The notes under the pieces: generated by a model
The model's database searches: none
Seen by the model: the letters and a program-made list of their open reading frames with translations, nothing else
What the model was told of the DNA's origin: nothing
Shown here: positions 16,718-24,075 of the stretch, one piece after another
Layout of the letters: every line of letters begins with the position of its first letter
Numbering within the stretch: position 1 is the first letter of the stretch
Position numbers and translations under genes: made by a program
NCBI GenBank assembly: GCA_001820935.1
Contig: MHRI01000007.1
Span: 14,996 to 56,832, forward strand
Reading direction: 5' to 3'
DNA: 41,837 nt
Source: Candidatus Taylorbacteria bacterium RIFCSPHIGHO2_01_FULL_51_15
GTDB lineage: Bacteria > Patescibacteriota > Minisyncoccia > Phycocordibacterales > UBA10002

Positions 16718-16927
16718 ATGTCAGAGTACGCCAAAAAAACTAAGGAAGAACTCGACCGATTGGTGAGAGATCATCGTGAGAAGTTGCAAGCCTTTCGTTT
16801 TGCCATCACTGGGAGCAAGGCAAAGAACACAAAGGAGGGAAGAAATCTCCGGAAAGAGATTGCCCGCATACTGACGGAAGTGCAAAGACGCACTATCGAA
16901 TCTCGAACATCTAATATCAAAAAATAG
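16718..16927 (+). CDS. rpmC: 50S ribosomal protein L29
   Basis: The 69-aa protein starts at ATG 16718 (MSEYAKKTKEELDRLVRDHREKLQAFRFAITGSKAKNTKEGRNLRKEIARILTEVQRR). It is the two-helix uL29 near the exit tunnel, of normal length. It is followed after 17 nt by rpsQ. No Shine-Dalgarno is visible (CTTACTATCT precedes ATG). Confidence 0.92.
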   Translation: MSEYAKKTKEELDRLVRDHREKLQAFRFAITGSKAKNTKEGRNLRKEIARILTEVQRRTIESRTSNIKK

Positions 16928-16944
16928 ATCAATACCCAGAAAAT

Positions 16945-17208
16945 ATGACAGCTGCTATAAAAAGACACGCAGGTAAAACCCTCACGGGAACCGTCGTTTC
17001 CACCAAAATGAAAGACACCGTCGTGGTCGAGGTAGATCGCTTTGTCGCACATCCGAAGTATCGAAAATATCTCCGTCACACCAAGCGTTTTAAAGCGCAT
17101 GATGCGGGCAACAAGAAAAAAGTGGGGGAGAAAATAACTATCGTCGAATGCGCCCCGATATCCAAAGGGAAACATTTTAGAGTTTTAATGAATGAGCAAA
17201 GCGAATGA
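16945..17208 (+). CDS. rpsQ: 30S ribosomal protein S17
   Basis: The 87-aa protein has the OB-fold pattern of uS17: LTGTVVSTKMKDTVVVEVDRFVAHPKYRKYLRHTKRFKAHD and GEKITIVECAPISKGKHFRV. It binds 16S rRNA early in assembly. The spacing to rpmC is 17 nt, one of the shortest in the cluster. A three-way-junction RNA element starts 13 nt after its stop. Confidence 0.95.
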   Translation: MTAAIKRHAGKTLTGTVVSTKMKDTVVVEVDRFVAHPKYRKYLRHTKRFKAHDAGNKKKVGEKITIVECAPISKGKHFRVLMNEQSE

Positions 17209-17221
17209 GTGTAAAACTCTA

Positions 17222-17277
17222 ACCCTGTTAAATCCCGCCATGCGGGCTTTCGCCAAAGGCGAAAGATTTAACAGGGT
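17222..17277 (+). promoter_or_regulatory. three-way-junction RNA element, copy 1 (before rplN)
   Basis: Outer stem ACCCTGTTAAAT/ATTTAACAGGGT (12 bp), inner hairpins CCCGC-CAT-GCGGG and CTTTCGCC-AAA-GGCGAAAG. All pair perfectly with no unpaired junction base. Copy 2 before rplF (19709-19764) differs only in the first loop. Confidence 0.85.
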
Positions 17278-17280
17278 GAT

Positions 17281-17315
17281 GATTTTCAAAAACTCGCCGA
17301 CTCGTTAAGAAAATC
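17281..17315 (+). promoter_or_regulatory. start-proximal GATTTTC/GAAAATC hairpin before rplN
   Basis: GATTTTC (17281-17287) pairs with GAAAATC (17309-17315), with ACTCGC and CTCG words in between. The ATG follows 4 nt later, as at rplP and rplF. Confidence 0.75.
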
Positions 17316-17319
17316 AATC

Positions 17320-17691
17320 ATGTTACAGCCTCGAGCCATTGTCAAAATCGCGGATAACTCCGGAGGGAAAATCGGACGGATTTTCAAGGTGCTTGGGTCT
17401 TCAAAAAAGCGCTACGCCGAAATTGGCGAGCTCGTCGTTCTTTCGGTGCAAAAAGCTGAACCTCGAAAGACGGTGAAGAAAAAGGATGTGTTGCACGCCG
17501 TCGTTGTTCGTCAAAGGAAGCCATTTCGCCGAAAGGATGGCTCCTATATCCGTTTCGATGAGAACGCTGTCGTGATTCTGGAAAAGGGGAAGAAGGACCC
17601 GCTTGCCGGCCGCGTCTTCGGCCCGATTCCAAGGGAGCTTTCGGAGAAAGGATTTCATTCGATCACCTCAAAAGCTGCTGAAGTCGTTTAA
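17320..17691 (+). CDS. rplN: 50S ribosomal protein L14
   Basis: The 123-aa uL14 starts MLQPRAIVKIADNSGGKIGRIFKVLG and has AVVVRQRKPFRRKDGSYIRFDENAVVIL and DPLAGRVFGPIPREL, the subunit-interface pattern. The length is normal. Its TAA stop lies inside the 95-bp repeat that also precedes rplE. Confidence 0.97.
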   Translation: MLQPRAIVKIADNSGGKIGRIFKVLGSSKKRYAEIGELVVLSVQKAEPRKTVKKKDVLHAVVVRQRKPFRRKDGSYIRFDENAVVILEKGKKDPLAGRVFGPIPRELSEKGFHSITSKAAEVV

Positions 17692-17781
17692 TAATACGAA
17701 TAGCGAATCAATACGAATATACGAATGAAGAAGAAAATACGCAAAGAATATTTGTAAATTCGTACCAATTCGTTATTCGTA
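17687..17781 (+). repeat. 95-bp identical spacer repeat, copy 1 (rplN-rplX)
   Basis: Identical over 95 bases to 18083-18177. It contains the stop of rplN. TACGAATAGCGAATC words on the left complement ATTCGTACCAATTCGTTATTCGTA-type words on the right, so the RNA folds into a long hairpin ending 6 nt before the rplX ATG. Confidence 0.9.
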
Positions 17782-17787
17782 GTAATC

Positions 17788-18087
17788 ATGAACATACATA
17801 AAGGAGACAATGTCATAGTCATTTCTGGTTCCCAAAAGGGAAAGAAGGGGACCATCAGTCGCGTGCTTGCCGAGAAAAACTTGGTCATTGTGGAGGGCGT
17901 GAATTTACGCAAACGACATGAACGACCTCGCAAGAGCGGGCAGAAAGGGCAGGTCGTAGAAAAGGCCATGCCCCTTCATCGCTCTAACGTGGCAATCCTC
18001 GAGAGTGGCAAGGGAGTTCGAACAGGCGCGAAGCGCGTCGGTGAGAAATGGATCAGGGTCAGCCGAAAAACAGGCAAGGAAATTTAA
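17788..18087 (+). CDS. rplX: 50S ribosomal protein L24
   Basis: The 99-aa uL24 has the KOW motif near its start (MNIHKGDNVIVISGSQKGKKGTISRVL) and EGVNLRKRHERPRKSGQKGQVVEKAMPLHRSNVAI. It is an early assembly protein. Its coding region is flanked on both sides by the same 95-bp spacer, so it sits in a direct-repeat cassette that could recombine to delete the gene. Confidence 0.95.
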   Translation: MNIHKGDNVIVISGSQKGKKGTISRVLAEKNLVIVEGVNLRKRHERPRKSGQKGQVVEKAMPLHRSNVAILESGKGVRTGAKRVGEKWIRVSRKTGKEI

Positions 18088-18177
18088 TAATACGAATAGC
18101 GAATCAATACGAATATACGAATGAAGAAGAAAATACGCAAAGAATATTTGTAAATTCGTACCAATTCGTTATTCGTA
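18083..18177 (+). repeat. 95-bp identical spacer repeat, copy 2 (rplX-rplE)
   Basis: Identical to 17687-17781; contains the stop of rplX and ends 6 nt before the rplE ATG. Confidence 0.9.
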
Positions 18178-18183
18178 ATAAGC

Positions 18184-18732
18184 ATGAAAACTCTAAAGGA
18201 AAAACAAAAAGAGGCATATACTGCTCTAAAAGGATCGATGGGCTACACCAATCCGATGCAAACGCCGCGGCTTCTCAAAGCCGTCGTAAGCGTAGGAGTC
18301 GGGTCATTCAAGGACAAAAAGAAGATAGATGTCGTAGAAGATCGCCTTGGGAAGATCACTGGACAGAAAGCCGTAAAACGGGGGGCGAAGAAATCAATTG
18401 CCTCCTACAAGACGAGAGAAGGCGATACCGTCGGCATGCAAGTCACGCTTCGCGGGCCGCGCATGTATGGGTTTTTGGATAAGCTTTTGCACATCGCCCT
18501 TCCCCGTACGAAAGATTTCAGAGGCATTTCTCCCTCGGCGATTGATGAGATCGGAAATCTTACGATTGGCGTGCGAGAGCACACAATCTTTCCCGAAGCG
18601 TCCGACGAGGATTTGCGAGATGTCTTCGGCATGGGAATCACGATCGTGACCACCGCACGGACGAAAGCTGAAGCGAAAGCATTTTTTACCTATCTCGGCG
18701 TTCCCTTCAAAGAGGAGGTGGCAAAGAAATAG
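18184..18732 (+). CDS. rplE: 50S ribosomal protein L5
   Basis: The 182-aa uL5 shows MQTPRLLKAVVSVGVGSFKDKK, ITGQKAVKRGAKKSIASYKTREGD, VTLRGPRMYGFLDKLL and the C-terminal FGMGITIVTTARTKAEAKAFFTYLG. It binds 5S rRNA and contacts P-site tRNA. The length is normal. The gene ends before an internal promoter for rpsN. Confidence 0.96.
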   Translation: MKTLKEKQKEAYTALKGSMGYTNPMQTPRLLKAVVSVGVGSFKDKKKIDVVEDRLGKITGQKAVKRGAKKSIASYKTREGDTVGMQVTLRGPRMYGFLDKLLHIALPRTKDFRGISPSAIDEIGNLTIGVREHTIFPEASDEDLRDVFGMGITIVTTARTKAEAKAFFTYLGVPFKEEVAKK

Positions 18733-18814
18733 TAGCCACAAAAGACTTACGCGCGTGAATATTCCCCCACGCAACCCCGCTTCAAAAGGGTTGAGCGAGG
18801 AAGATAGCCCTCGT

Positions 18815-18843
18815 TTGACTTTCCAGGCCAAGTTAGCTAGTAT
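18815..18843 (+). promoter_or_regulatory. internal promoter upstream of rpsN
   Basis: TTGACT (18815-18820), a 17-nt spacer and TAGTAT (18838-18843). The hexamers are identical to the rpsS promoter. Confidence 0.75.
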
Positions 18844-18857
18844 TTCGGCACGCTCGC

Positions 18858-18955
18858 AGGAGCAGGCGCTAGGAATTAGGCGCTAGGCTTTAGGAAGAAG
18901 CAGCGCTTGCCTTTTTCTAGAGCCTAAAGCCTAATACCCTAGAGCCTTTTCGTTC
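18858..18955 (+). promoter_or_regulatory. rpsN leader with GGCGCTAG repeats
   Basis: GAGCAGGCGCTAGG and ATTAGGCGCTAGGCTTTAGG on the left face TAGAGCCTAAAGCC and CCTAGAGCCTTTTCGTT on the right. The words match the rpsS leader; the loop regions differ. Confidence 0.65.
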
Positions 18956-18957
18956 AT

Positions 18958-19143
18958 ATGGCCAAGGCATCAGTTAAAGCAAGGGCGCTAAAGAAGCCCA
19001 AATTCAGTACTCGCATCGTGCGACGTTGTTTCCGTTGCGGACGAAAACGCGGCTTCATGAGGGATTTCGGGCTCTGCCGCATCTGTTTTCGAGAGTACGC
19101 GAACGAAGGAATGATTCCGGGAGTTAAAAAGTCAAGTTGGTAA
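18958..19143 (+). CDS. rpsN: 30S ribosomal protein S14, zinc-binding type
   Basis: The 61-aa protein has four cysteines in two CxxC pairs at residues 24/27 and 40/43 (CFRCGRKRG and [10 protein letters not shown]) and ends IPGVKKSSW. This is the short zinc-dependent type Z uS14. It follows its own promoter and CTAG-type leader. Confidence 0.96.
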   Translation: MAKASVKARALKKPKFSTRIVRRCFRCGRKRGFMRDFGLCRICFREYANEGMIPGVKKSSW

Positions 19144-19149
19144 GAACTA

Positions 19150-19258
19150 TTGATACGAATGCAACGAATTACCATGCGAATGCTACCAATCTACAAATCC
19201 GCCTCTCTCATTCGTATATTCGAAGCATTCGTGCGTTAATTTGTAACATTCGTATCAA
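19150..19258 (+). promoter_or_regulatory. rpsH leader hairpin with long matched arms
   Basis: TTGATACGAATG (19150-19161) pairs perfectly with CATTCGTATCAA (19247-19258). Further in, CGAATTA and CGAATGC words meet TAATTTG and GCATTCG. This is the clearest long-arm spacer in the window; the ATG at 19265 lies 6 nt after the stem. Confidence 0.75.
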
Positions 19259-19264
19259 GGCACT

Positions 19265-19645
19265 ATGGATCCAATTTCCGATTTTTTGAATACGCTTAAG
19301 ATGGCCAGTCGCCAGGGACTCCCGACGTTTACCTTTCCCTCCTCGCGCCTCATTGTCGCGATCGCGCAGGCGCTTGAAAAGAAGGGGTATGTGGAGTCGT
19401 CAAAGAAAGCGAAGAAAGGGTATCACCTTGAAATCACGCTTCCCACGGAAGAAATGGGTCGTAAGGTGCACGCGGTAAAACGAATTTCCCGCCTCTCCAA
19501 ACGCATATACAAGAAAGCTCATGAAATCTATCCGGTGAGAAACGGTTCGGGAACGGCGGTGCTCTCTACTCCAAAGGGAATTCTTATTGACAGCGAGGCG
19601 CGCGCGGCGAAGCTCGGAGGAGAGGTACTTTTTGAGATATGGTAA
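19265..19645 (+). CDS. rpsH: 30S ribosomal protein S8
   Basis: The 126-aa uS8 begins MDPISDFLNTLKMASRQGLPTFTFPSSRL and ends RAAKLGGEVLFEIW. The usual STSKG/GGV-type C-terminal motif appears as VLSTPKGILIDSEARAAKLGGE. It binds the central domain of 16S rRNA, and in Escherichia coli it represses the spc operon; a target site here was not identified. Confidence 0.94.
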   Translation: MDPISDFLNTLKMASRQGLPTFTFPSSRLIVAIAQALEKKGYVESSKKAKKGYHLEITLPTEEMGRKVHAVKRISRLSKRIYKKAHEIYPVRNGSGTAVLSTPKGILIDSEARAAKLGGEVLFEIW

Positions 19646-19650
19646 TGGCT

Positions 19651-19702
19651 CGGCCCGCAGTTTCGGGATTCAGTCTTCTGAATATCGAAACTGCGGATGC
19701 CG
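19651..19702 (+). promoter_or_regulatory. strong hairpin between rpsH and rplF
   Basis: Perfect 11-bp stem CCGCAGTTTCG/CGAAACTGCGG, an inner ATTCAG/CTGAAT stem with loop TCTT, and an outer CGGC/GCCG. It has no T-run, so it does not look like a terminator. It sits 6 nt before the three-way junction. Confidence 0.75.
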
Positions 19703-19708
19703 AACAGT

Positions 19709-19764
19709 ACCCTGTTAAATCCCGCTTCGCGGGCTTTCGCCAAAGGCGAAAGATTTAACAGGGT
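19709..19764 (+). promoter_or_regulatory. three-way-junction RNA element, copy 2 (before rplF)
   Basis: Same outer 12-bp stem and second hairpin as copy 1. The first hairpin is CCCGC-TTC-GCGGG instead of CCCGC-CAT-GCGGG, so only a loop changes. Confidence 0.85.
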
Positions 19765-19767
19765 GAT

Positions 19768-19802
19768 GATTTTCAAAGACTCGCAGACTCGTTAAGAAAA
19801 TC
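19768..19802 (+). promoter_or_regulatory. start-proximal GATTTTC/GAAAATC hairpin before rplF
   Basis: GATTTTC (19768-19774) pairs with GAAAATC (19796-19802). The ATG follows 4 nt later, as at rplP and rplN. Confidence 0.75.
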
Positions 19803-19806
19803 AATC

Positions 19807-20340
19807 ATGAGCAGACTTGCTAAAAAACCAATAGTCATCCCCGAAAAAGTGGAGGTGGTGGTGCAGAACGGAAACGTGTCGGTCACCGGCCCCTTAGGCA
19901 CGCTTTCAAGAAGCGTACCTGGAGCTATTTCCTTGGTGGTAAAGGACGGCGGCATTGTGGTAACGCCGAACAACAACGCGCTCTCAACAAAAATGCTCGT
20001 CGGCACCACGGTGGCGCACGTACGCAACATGATTAAAGGCAGTACCGAAATGTTTGTAAAGAAACTCATTATTGAAGGTATCGGCTTCAAAGCCGAAGTT
20101 AAAGGCTCCTCCTTGCAACTTGCCCTTGGTTTTTCTCACCCCGTGACGGTAGCTATCCCGAAGGAACTGAAGGTTGTTTCGGAAAAAGGACTCCTTAGCA
20201 TAAGCGGCGGGAATATTGAGACCGTTGGAGCCTTTGCGGCACGTGTCCGCGCCTTGAAAAAGCCCGAGCCCTATAAGGGAAAAGGGATACGTTACGAAAC
20301 CGAAGTGATTAGAAGGAAGCAGGGAAAGAAGACCACCTAA
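19807..20340 (+). CDS. rplF: 50S ribosomal protein L6
   Basis: The 177-aa uL6 has the two related domains of the family: VTGPLGTLSRSVPGA in the first; IEGIGFKAEVKGSSLQLALGFSHPV and the conserved KPEPYKGKGIRYETEVIRRKQGKK end in the second. The length is normal. It lies under the most elaborate leader of the cluster: hairpin, three-way junction, start-proximal hairpin. Confidence 0.97.
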   Translation: MSRLAKKPIVIPEKVEVVVQNGNVSVTGPLGTLSRSVPGAISLVVKDGGIVVTPNNNALSTKMLVGTTVAHVRNMIKGSTEMFVKKLIIEGIGFKAEVKGSSLQLALGFSHPVTVAIPKELKVVSEKGLLSISGGNIETVGAFAARVRALKKPEPYKGKGIRYETEVIRRKQGKKTT

Positions 20341-20450
20341 AGTAAATATCGAATATCCAATCTCGAATATCGAAGAAATTTAAATATTCAATATTGAAAA
20401 GTTAAGTATTTTCGAAATTAGGTATTTGAGATTTGAAATTGAAAAAGACT

Positions 20451-20801
20451 ATGAGTACCATACACCAAAAAACAGAGAAGAGACAACGTCGCCATCGGCG
20501 AATTCGGGCGAAAATCTCGGGCACGGCTCTCCGCCCGCGTCTTTCTGTATTTCGTTCAAATAAAGCGGTGTATGGGCAGATTATTGATGATGAGAAATCC
20601 ATGACACTCGTCTCCGCTTCTTCTCTCCGGGTGAAAGGCAAAGGATCGCTAGAAAAAGCAAAGGCCGTGGGGAAGAGTATCGCCGAGCGCGCCAAGGAGA
20701 AGCACATTGAGCGAGTAGTATTCGATCGCGGGGGGTACCTCTACGCGGGGGCTATCAAAGCGCTTGCGGACGGCGCCCGAGAAGGAGGACTCACCTTTTA
20801 G
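20451..20801 (+). CDS. rplR: 50S ribosomal protein L18
   Basis: The protein is 116 aa from the ATG at 20451 ([47 protein letters not shown]). A TTG 18 nt upstream is less likely. It ends with [26 protein letters not shown], typical of uL18, which binds 5S rRNA. The leader is built of ATCGAATAT and ATATTGA-type words. Confidence 0.96.
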   Translation: MSTIHQKTEKRQRRHRRIRAKISGTALRPRLSVFRSNKAVYGQIIDDEKSMTLVSASSLRVKGKGSLEKAKAVGKSIAERAKEKHIERVVFDRGGYLYAGAIKALADGAREGGLTF

Positions 20802-20841
20802 GAAAAAGGAATATCTAATATCTAAATTCTAATATCTAAAA

Positions 20842-21534
20842 ATGACTGATGACATTAAAATTGAACCTACCTCTACTTCACCGGCATCTCCAGCAAGTGC
20901 CGCGCCGGCGAGTGCCGGAGGAGCGCCGTCTTTTCGAGGTCGCACTAGTGCTCGTCGCGTAGGACGCGGCGGAGCCGGTTCGCGCGCGGGAGACCGAGGG
21001 GGGAGTCGACGTGGCGGTGGAGGACGAGAGGAGAGAGCCCGCCCCGAATTCGATCAAAAGATGCTTAATGTGCGGCGCGTGGCCCGCGTGGTTGCCGGTG
21101 GCAGACGGTTCAACTTCAGCGTACTTATGGTAATCGGTAACCGTAAGGGTTCAGTCGGTGTGGGCACCGGTAAGGCGGGGGATACCGCTCTTGCTATCGA
21201 AAAAGCGACTAAAAACGCAAAGAAGCACATGATTCGCGTTGAGCGCACATCGAACCATTCCATTCCGCATATACTCGAAGCAAAGTACTCGAGCGCGCGA
21301 ATCGTGATTCGTCCCGCTCCTCATAAAGGTCTTACCGCGGGAAGCGCCGTTCGCTCCGTGCTCGAGCTGTGCGGCATCAGTGATGTGAACGCCAAGGTAC
21401 GTTCCGGCAGTAAGAATAAGCTCAACCTGGCACAGGCAACTATCAAAGCTCTTTCAGAGATTACTCTGAAAGTGAAATCTGAAGCACAACATCCCCGCTC
21501 GAGCGAGAGTTCAGTCGGGCTGGCGAAATCCTAA
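20842..21534 (+). CDS. rpsE: 30S ribosomal protein S5 with Gly/Arg-rich N-terminal extension
   Basis: The 230-aa protein is about 65 residues longer than usual. The first 70 residues are Ser/Ala/Pro-rich and then Arg/Gly-rich, with repeated RGG-like motifs (VGRGGAGSRAGDRGGSRRGGGG). The normal uS5 starts near residue 75 (NVRRVARVVAGGRRFNFSVLMVIGN), followed by KGLTAGSAVRSVLELCGI. The extension may bind RNA (inference). The next gene is rplO; rpmD (uL30), normally between them, is absent. Confidence 0.95.
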   Translation: MTDDIKIEPTSTSPASPASAAPASAGGAPSFRGRTSARRVGRGGAGSRAGDRGGSRRGGGGREERARPEFDQKMLNVRRVARVVAGGRRFNFSVLMVIGNRKGSVGVGTGKAGDTALAIEKATKNAKKHMIRVERTSNHSIPHILEAKYSSARIVIRPAPHKGLTAGSAVRSVLELCGISDVNAKVRSGSKNKLNLAQATIKALSEITLKVKSEAQHPRSSESSVGLAKS

Positions 21535-21575
21535 ATTGGATTCGTATATTCGTACTAATTCGCAGTTCGTATTCT

Positions 21576-22019
21576 ATGCAATTCCACACATTAAAGCGCA
21601 CCCACCTCAACAAACGTTCCGCACAGGTCGGGCGAGGAGGGAAACGCGGCAAAACGTCGGGACGGGGCGGGAAAGGTCAAACGGCTCGCGCCGGGCATAA
21701 AATGTACCCGGAAATTCGCGATATGATAAAGCGCATCCCGAAACTGCGCGGCCGCGGCAAGCAGTCGCTTAAAAGCTTTCGCGAACCGTTTACGCCGATC
21801 CATCTCGATACCCTTGAACGGGCGTTTGCTCCCGGAAGCACGGTAAGTCCAGAGACCCTTCTTTCGGCATCACTCATTTCCCGCGCAAACGGTCGTCTTC
21901 CCCGCGTAAAAATTCTCACTCGTGGCGCACTTAATAAGAAGCTGATTATTTCGGACTGCTCTCTCTCCGCGTCGGCGAAGGCCGCGATTGAGAAGGCCGG
22001 CGGTTCTGTAGCGAAGTAA
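21576..22019 (+). CDS. rplO: 50S ribosomal protein L15
   Basis: The 147-aa uL15 starts with the glycine-rich rRNA-binding tail (GRGGKRGKTSGRGGKGQTARAGHK) and ends with the conserved globular part. It is a late-assembly large-subunit protein. The spacer before it is the ATTCGTA word family. It is followed by secY after 83 nt. Confidence 0.95.
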   Translation: MQFHTLKRTHLNKRSAQVGRGGKRGKTSGRGGKGQTARAGHKMYPEIRDMIKRIPKLRGRGKQSLKSFREPFTPIHLDTLERAFAPGSTVSPETLLSASLISRANGRLPRVKILTRGALNKKLIISDCSLSASAKAAIEKAGGSVAK

Positions 22020-22024
22020 GAATA

Positions 22025-22100
22025 ATGAATACTGAATTCTGAGTCAGAGGCAGTCTTCTTCCCCCTTTTTTCATAATTCATATTTCATAATTCATCTTCA
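22025..22100 (+). promoter_or_regulatory. secY leader hairpin of TGAATT/AATTCA words
   Basis: AATAATGAATACTGAATTC on the left complements TTCATAATTCATATTTCATAATTCAT-type words on the right. These are close relatives of the rpsG leader words. Confidence 0.5.
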
Positions 22101-22102
22101 TT

Positions 22103-23371
22103 ATGGATTTCCTACAAAAACTTAAACTCGCATGGCACGACACGTCGCTTCGCAAGCGTCTGTTTTTCATCGCGGTTATGCTTGTCGTATTTCGTTTTCT
22201 TTCCGCGATTCCGATTCCGGGTATCGATATCGCGCGCCTCGAAAGCTTTCTCTCAGGCAATCAATTTTTCGGACTTCTGAACATCTTCTCCGGCGGAGGG
22301 CTTTCCAACCTCTCGATTGTCATGCTCGGAGTCGGTCCCTACATTACGGCGTCCATCATCATGCAGCTCCTCACCATGATGTCCCCAAAGCTTAAGGCGC
22401 TCTACCAGGAGGAAGGCGAAGCGGGGAGAGCCAAGTTTTCGCAGTACTCCCGACTCCTTTCGGTACCGCTCGCGCTGATTCAAGCCTTCGGTTTTTTGGT
22501 GCTTCTCTCGCGCCAAGGAGTGCTTACCGACCTTGGACTTTTCTCCACGCTTACTAACGTCATTATCATCACGGGAGGATCCGTGCTCATCATGTGGATA
22601 GGGGAGCTCATGACGGAATACGGCATCGGTAACGGCACTTCGATTATCATCTTCGCCGGTATTGTCGCCGCGCTTCCCGCGGCGGTGAGTCAGCTTGCCT
22701 TCACGTTTGATCCGAGCGCGATACCTACTTACGTCGGATTCCTTGCGCTCGCGGCGCTCGTGGTATGGGGCGTGGTTGTCGTTACCGAAGCGGAACGGCC
22801 GATTCCGGTAACGTACGCGAAGCGCGTCCGCGGAATGAAAGTCTATGGCGGTGTCTCGACCTACCTCCCACTTCGGGTCAATCAAGCGGGAGTGATTCCA
22901 ATTATTTTCGCGCTTTCCATCCTTCTTTTCCCTCAAATGATTGCCACGGTGCTCGGCGCTTTTGACAGCGCGCTCCTCAAAACGATATCGGGCGGCCTCA
23001 CGACCATTTTCTCCAACGCATGGGTGTATGCCGCACTATATTTTATTCTCGTGTTTCTGTTTACCTATTTCTATACCGCAGTCACGTTCGATCCGGAGCA
23101 AATCTCGGTCAATCTGCAGAAAAATGGGGCATTCATCCCCGGAGTACGTCCGGGAACTCCGACTCGCGATCACATCGCTTCGGTGGTTACGCGCATCACA
23201 TTAGTGGGAGCCACGTTCCTCGCGTTTGTCGCCGTGCTTCCTCTCGCAATGCAGGGTATCACGGGGAATACCAATCTTGCTATCGGTGGTACCGCGCTTC
23301 TCATCGTCGTTTCGGTCGTACTCGATTTCATCAAGAAAATTGACGCGCAAGTGTCGATGCGGGAGTATTAA
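22103..23371 (+). CDS. secY: protein translocase subunit SecY
   Basis: The 422-aa protein has ten membrane segments. Visible family motifs include IPIPGIDIARLE (plug region), GVGPYITASIIMQLLTMMSPKLKALYQEEGEAGRAKFSQYSR, and NLQKNGAFIPGVRPG in the large cytoplasmic loop. It forms the SecYEG protein channel. The position after rplO is standard for the spc operon. The length is near normal. Confidence 0.97.
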   Translation: MDFLQKLKLAWHDTSLRKRLFFIAVMLVVFRFLSAIPIPGIDIARLESFLSGNQFFGLLNIFSGGGLSNLSIVMLGVGPYITASIIMQLLTMMSPKLKALYQEEGEAGRAKFSQYSRLLSVPLALIQAFGFLVLLSRQGVLTDLGLFSTLTNVIIITGGSVLIMWIGELMTEYGIGNGTSIIIFAGIVAALPAAVSQLAFTFDPSAIPTYVGFLALAALVVWGVVVVTEAERPIPVTYAKRVRGMKVYGGVSTYLPLRVNQAGVIPIIFALSILLFPQMIATVLGAFDSALLKTISGGLTTIFSNAWVYAALYFILVFLFTYFYTAVTFDPEQISVNLQKNGAFIPGVRPGTPTRDHIASVVTRITLVGATFLAFVAVLPLAMQGITGNTNLAIGGTALLIVVSVVLDFIKKIDAQVSMREY

Positions 23372-23377
23372 AATCAG

Positions 23378-23465
23378 ACTATAGTAGTTAGAATATAGTA
23401 TATAGATCTGATCCCCATTCTCGTCCCCAGTCTATAATCTACCTACTATTTACTAAGTACTGATC
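23378..23465 (+). promoter_or_regulatory. adk leader hairpin of CTATAGT/ACTATA words
   Basis: AGACTATAGTAGTTAGAATA on the left complements TATAATCTACC and TACTATTTACT on the right, just before the adk ATG at 23468. Confidence 0.45.
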
Positions 23466-23467
23466 TT

Positions 23468-24058
23468 ATGACTCCTTGCACTTTCATCTTCGCTGGCCCG
23501 AGCGGCTCGGGAAAAGGCACTCAAGTCGACCTGCTCAAGGCCTACCTCAAACACAACACACCCGAGATTCCCGAGTTTAGTTCTTACACGGGAGACGGTT
23601 TTCGCGCGCTCATGAACGGCGATACGCTTGCCGCGCATCTCGCCAAGGAGATTCAGAACGCGGGGCTCCTCCAGCCGGAGTTTCTCGCTATTTATCTCTG
23701 GGCGGACAATTTCATTAAGAATGTGACGGGAAAGGAGCACTTGTTCATCGACGGCTCTCCCCGCAAGCCCGCCGAAGCCATCGTGCTCGATTCCGCGATG
23801 GAGTTTTATAAGCGCGAACCCGTGCATATCATAGATGTCGTTGTTTCCGACGCGGAAACACGGCGGCGGCTACTCCTCCGCGCTCGTCACGATGATACAA
23901 ACGAGGGTATCGACCGCAGACTCGCCTGGTATAAGACGGAGGTGGTGCCGGCGATCGAATACCTCAAAAAACAGCCACGCTATCGATTTCACCGCATTAA
24001 CGGGGAGCAGGCGCCGGAGCAAGTGCATCGTGATATTTTGAAGGCACTTGTTCTGTAA
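23468..24058 (+). CDS. adk: adenylate kinase
   Basis: The 196-aa kinase has the P-loop GPSGSGKGTQ (residues 10-19), the NMP-binding region after it, the motif IDGSPRKPAEA in place of the usual DGFPRT, and RRRLLLRARHDDTNEGIDRRL with a short LID. It interconverts ATP, AMP and ADP. The zinc-type LID of many Gram-positives is absent. adk follows secY in the classical spc layout. Confidence 0.88.
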   Translation: MTPCTFIFAGPSGSGKGTQVDLLKAYLKHNTPEIPEFSSYTGDGFRALMNGDTLAAHLAKEIQNAGLLQPEFLAIYLWADNFIKNVTGKEHLFIDGSPRKPAEAIVLDSAMEFYKREPVHIIDVVVSDAETRRRLLLRARHDDTNEGIDRRLAWYKTEVVPAIEYLKKQPRYRFHRINGEQAPEQVHRDILKALVL

Positions 24059-24075
24059 TCCTTAAAGAATGTCCA

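Noticed and set aside
18048-18482. 144-aa frame spanning the rplX end and rplE start
   Set aside because: It runs through the 95-bp spacer and is out of frame with the clear L24 and L5 proteins.
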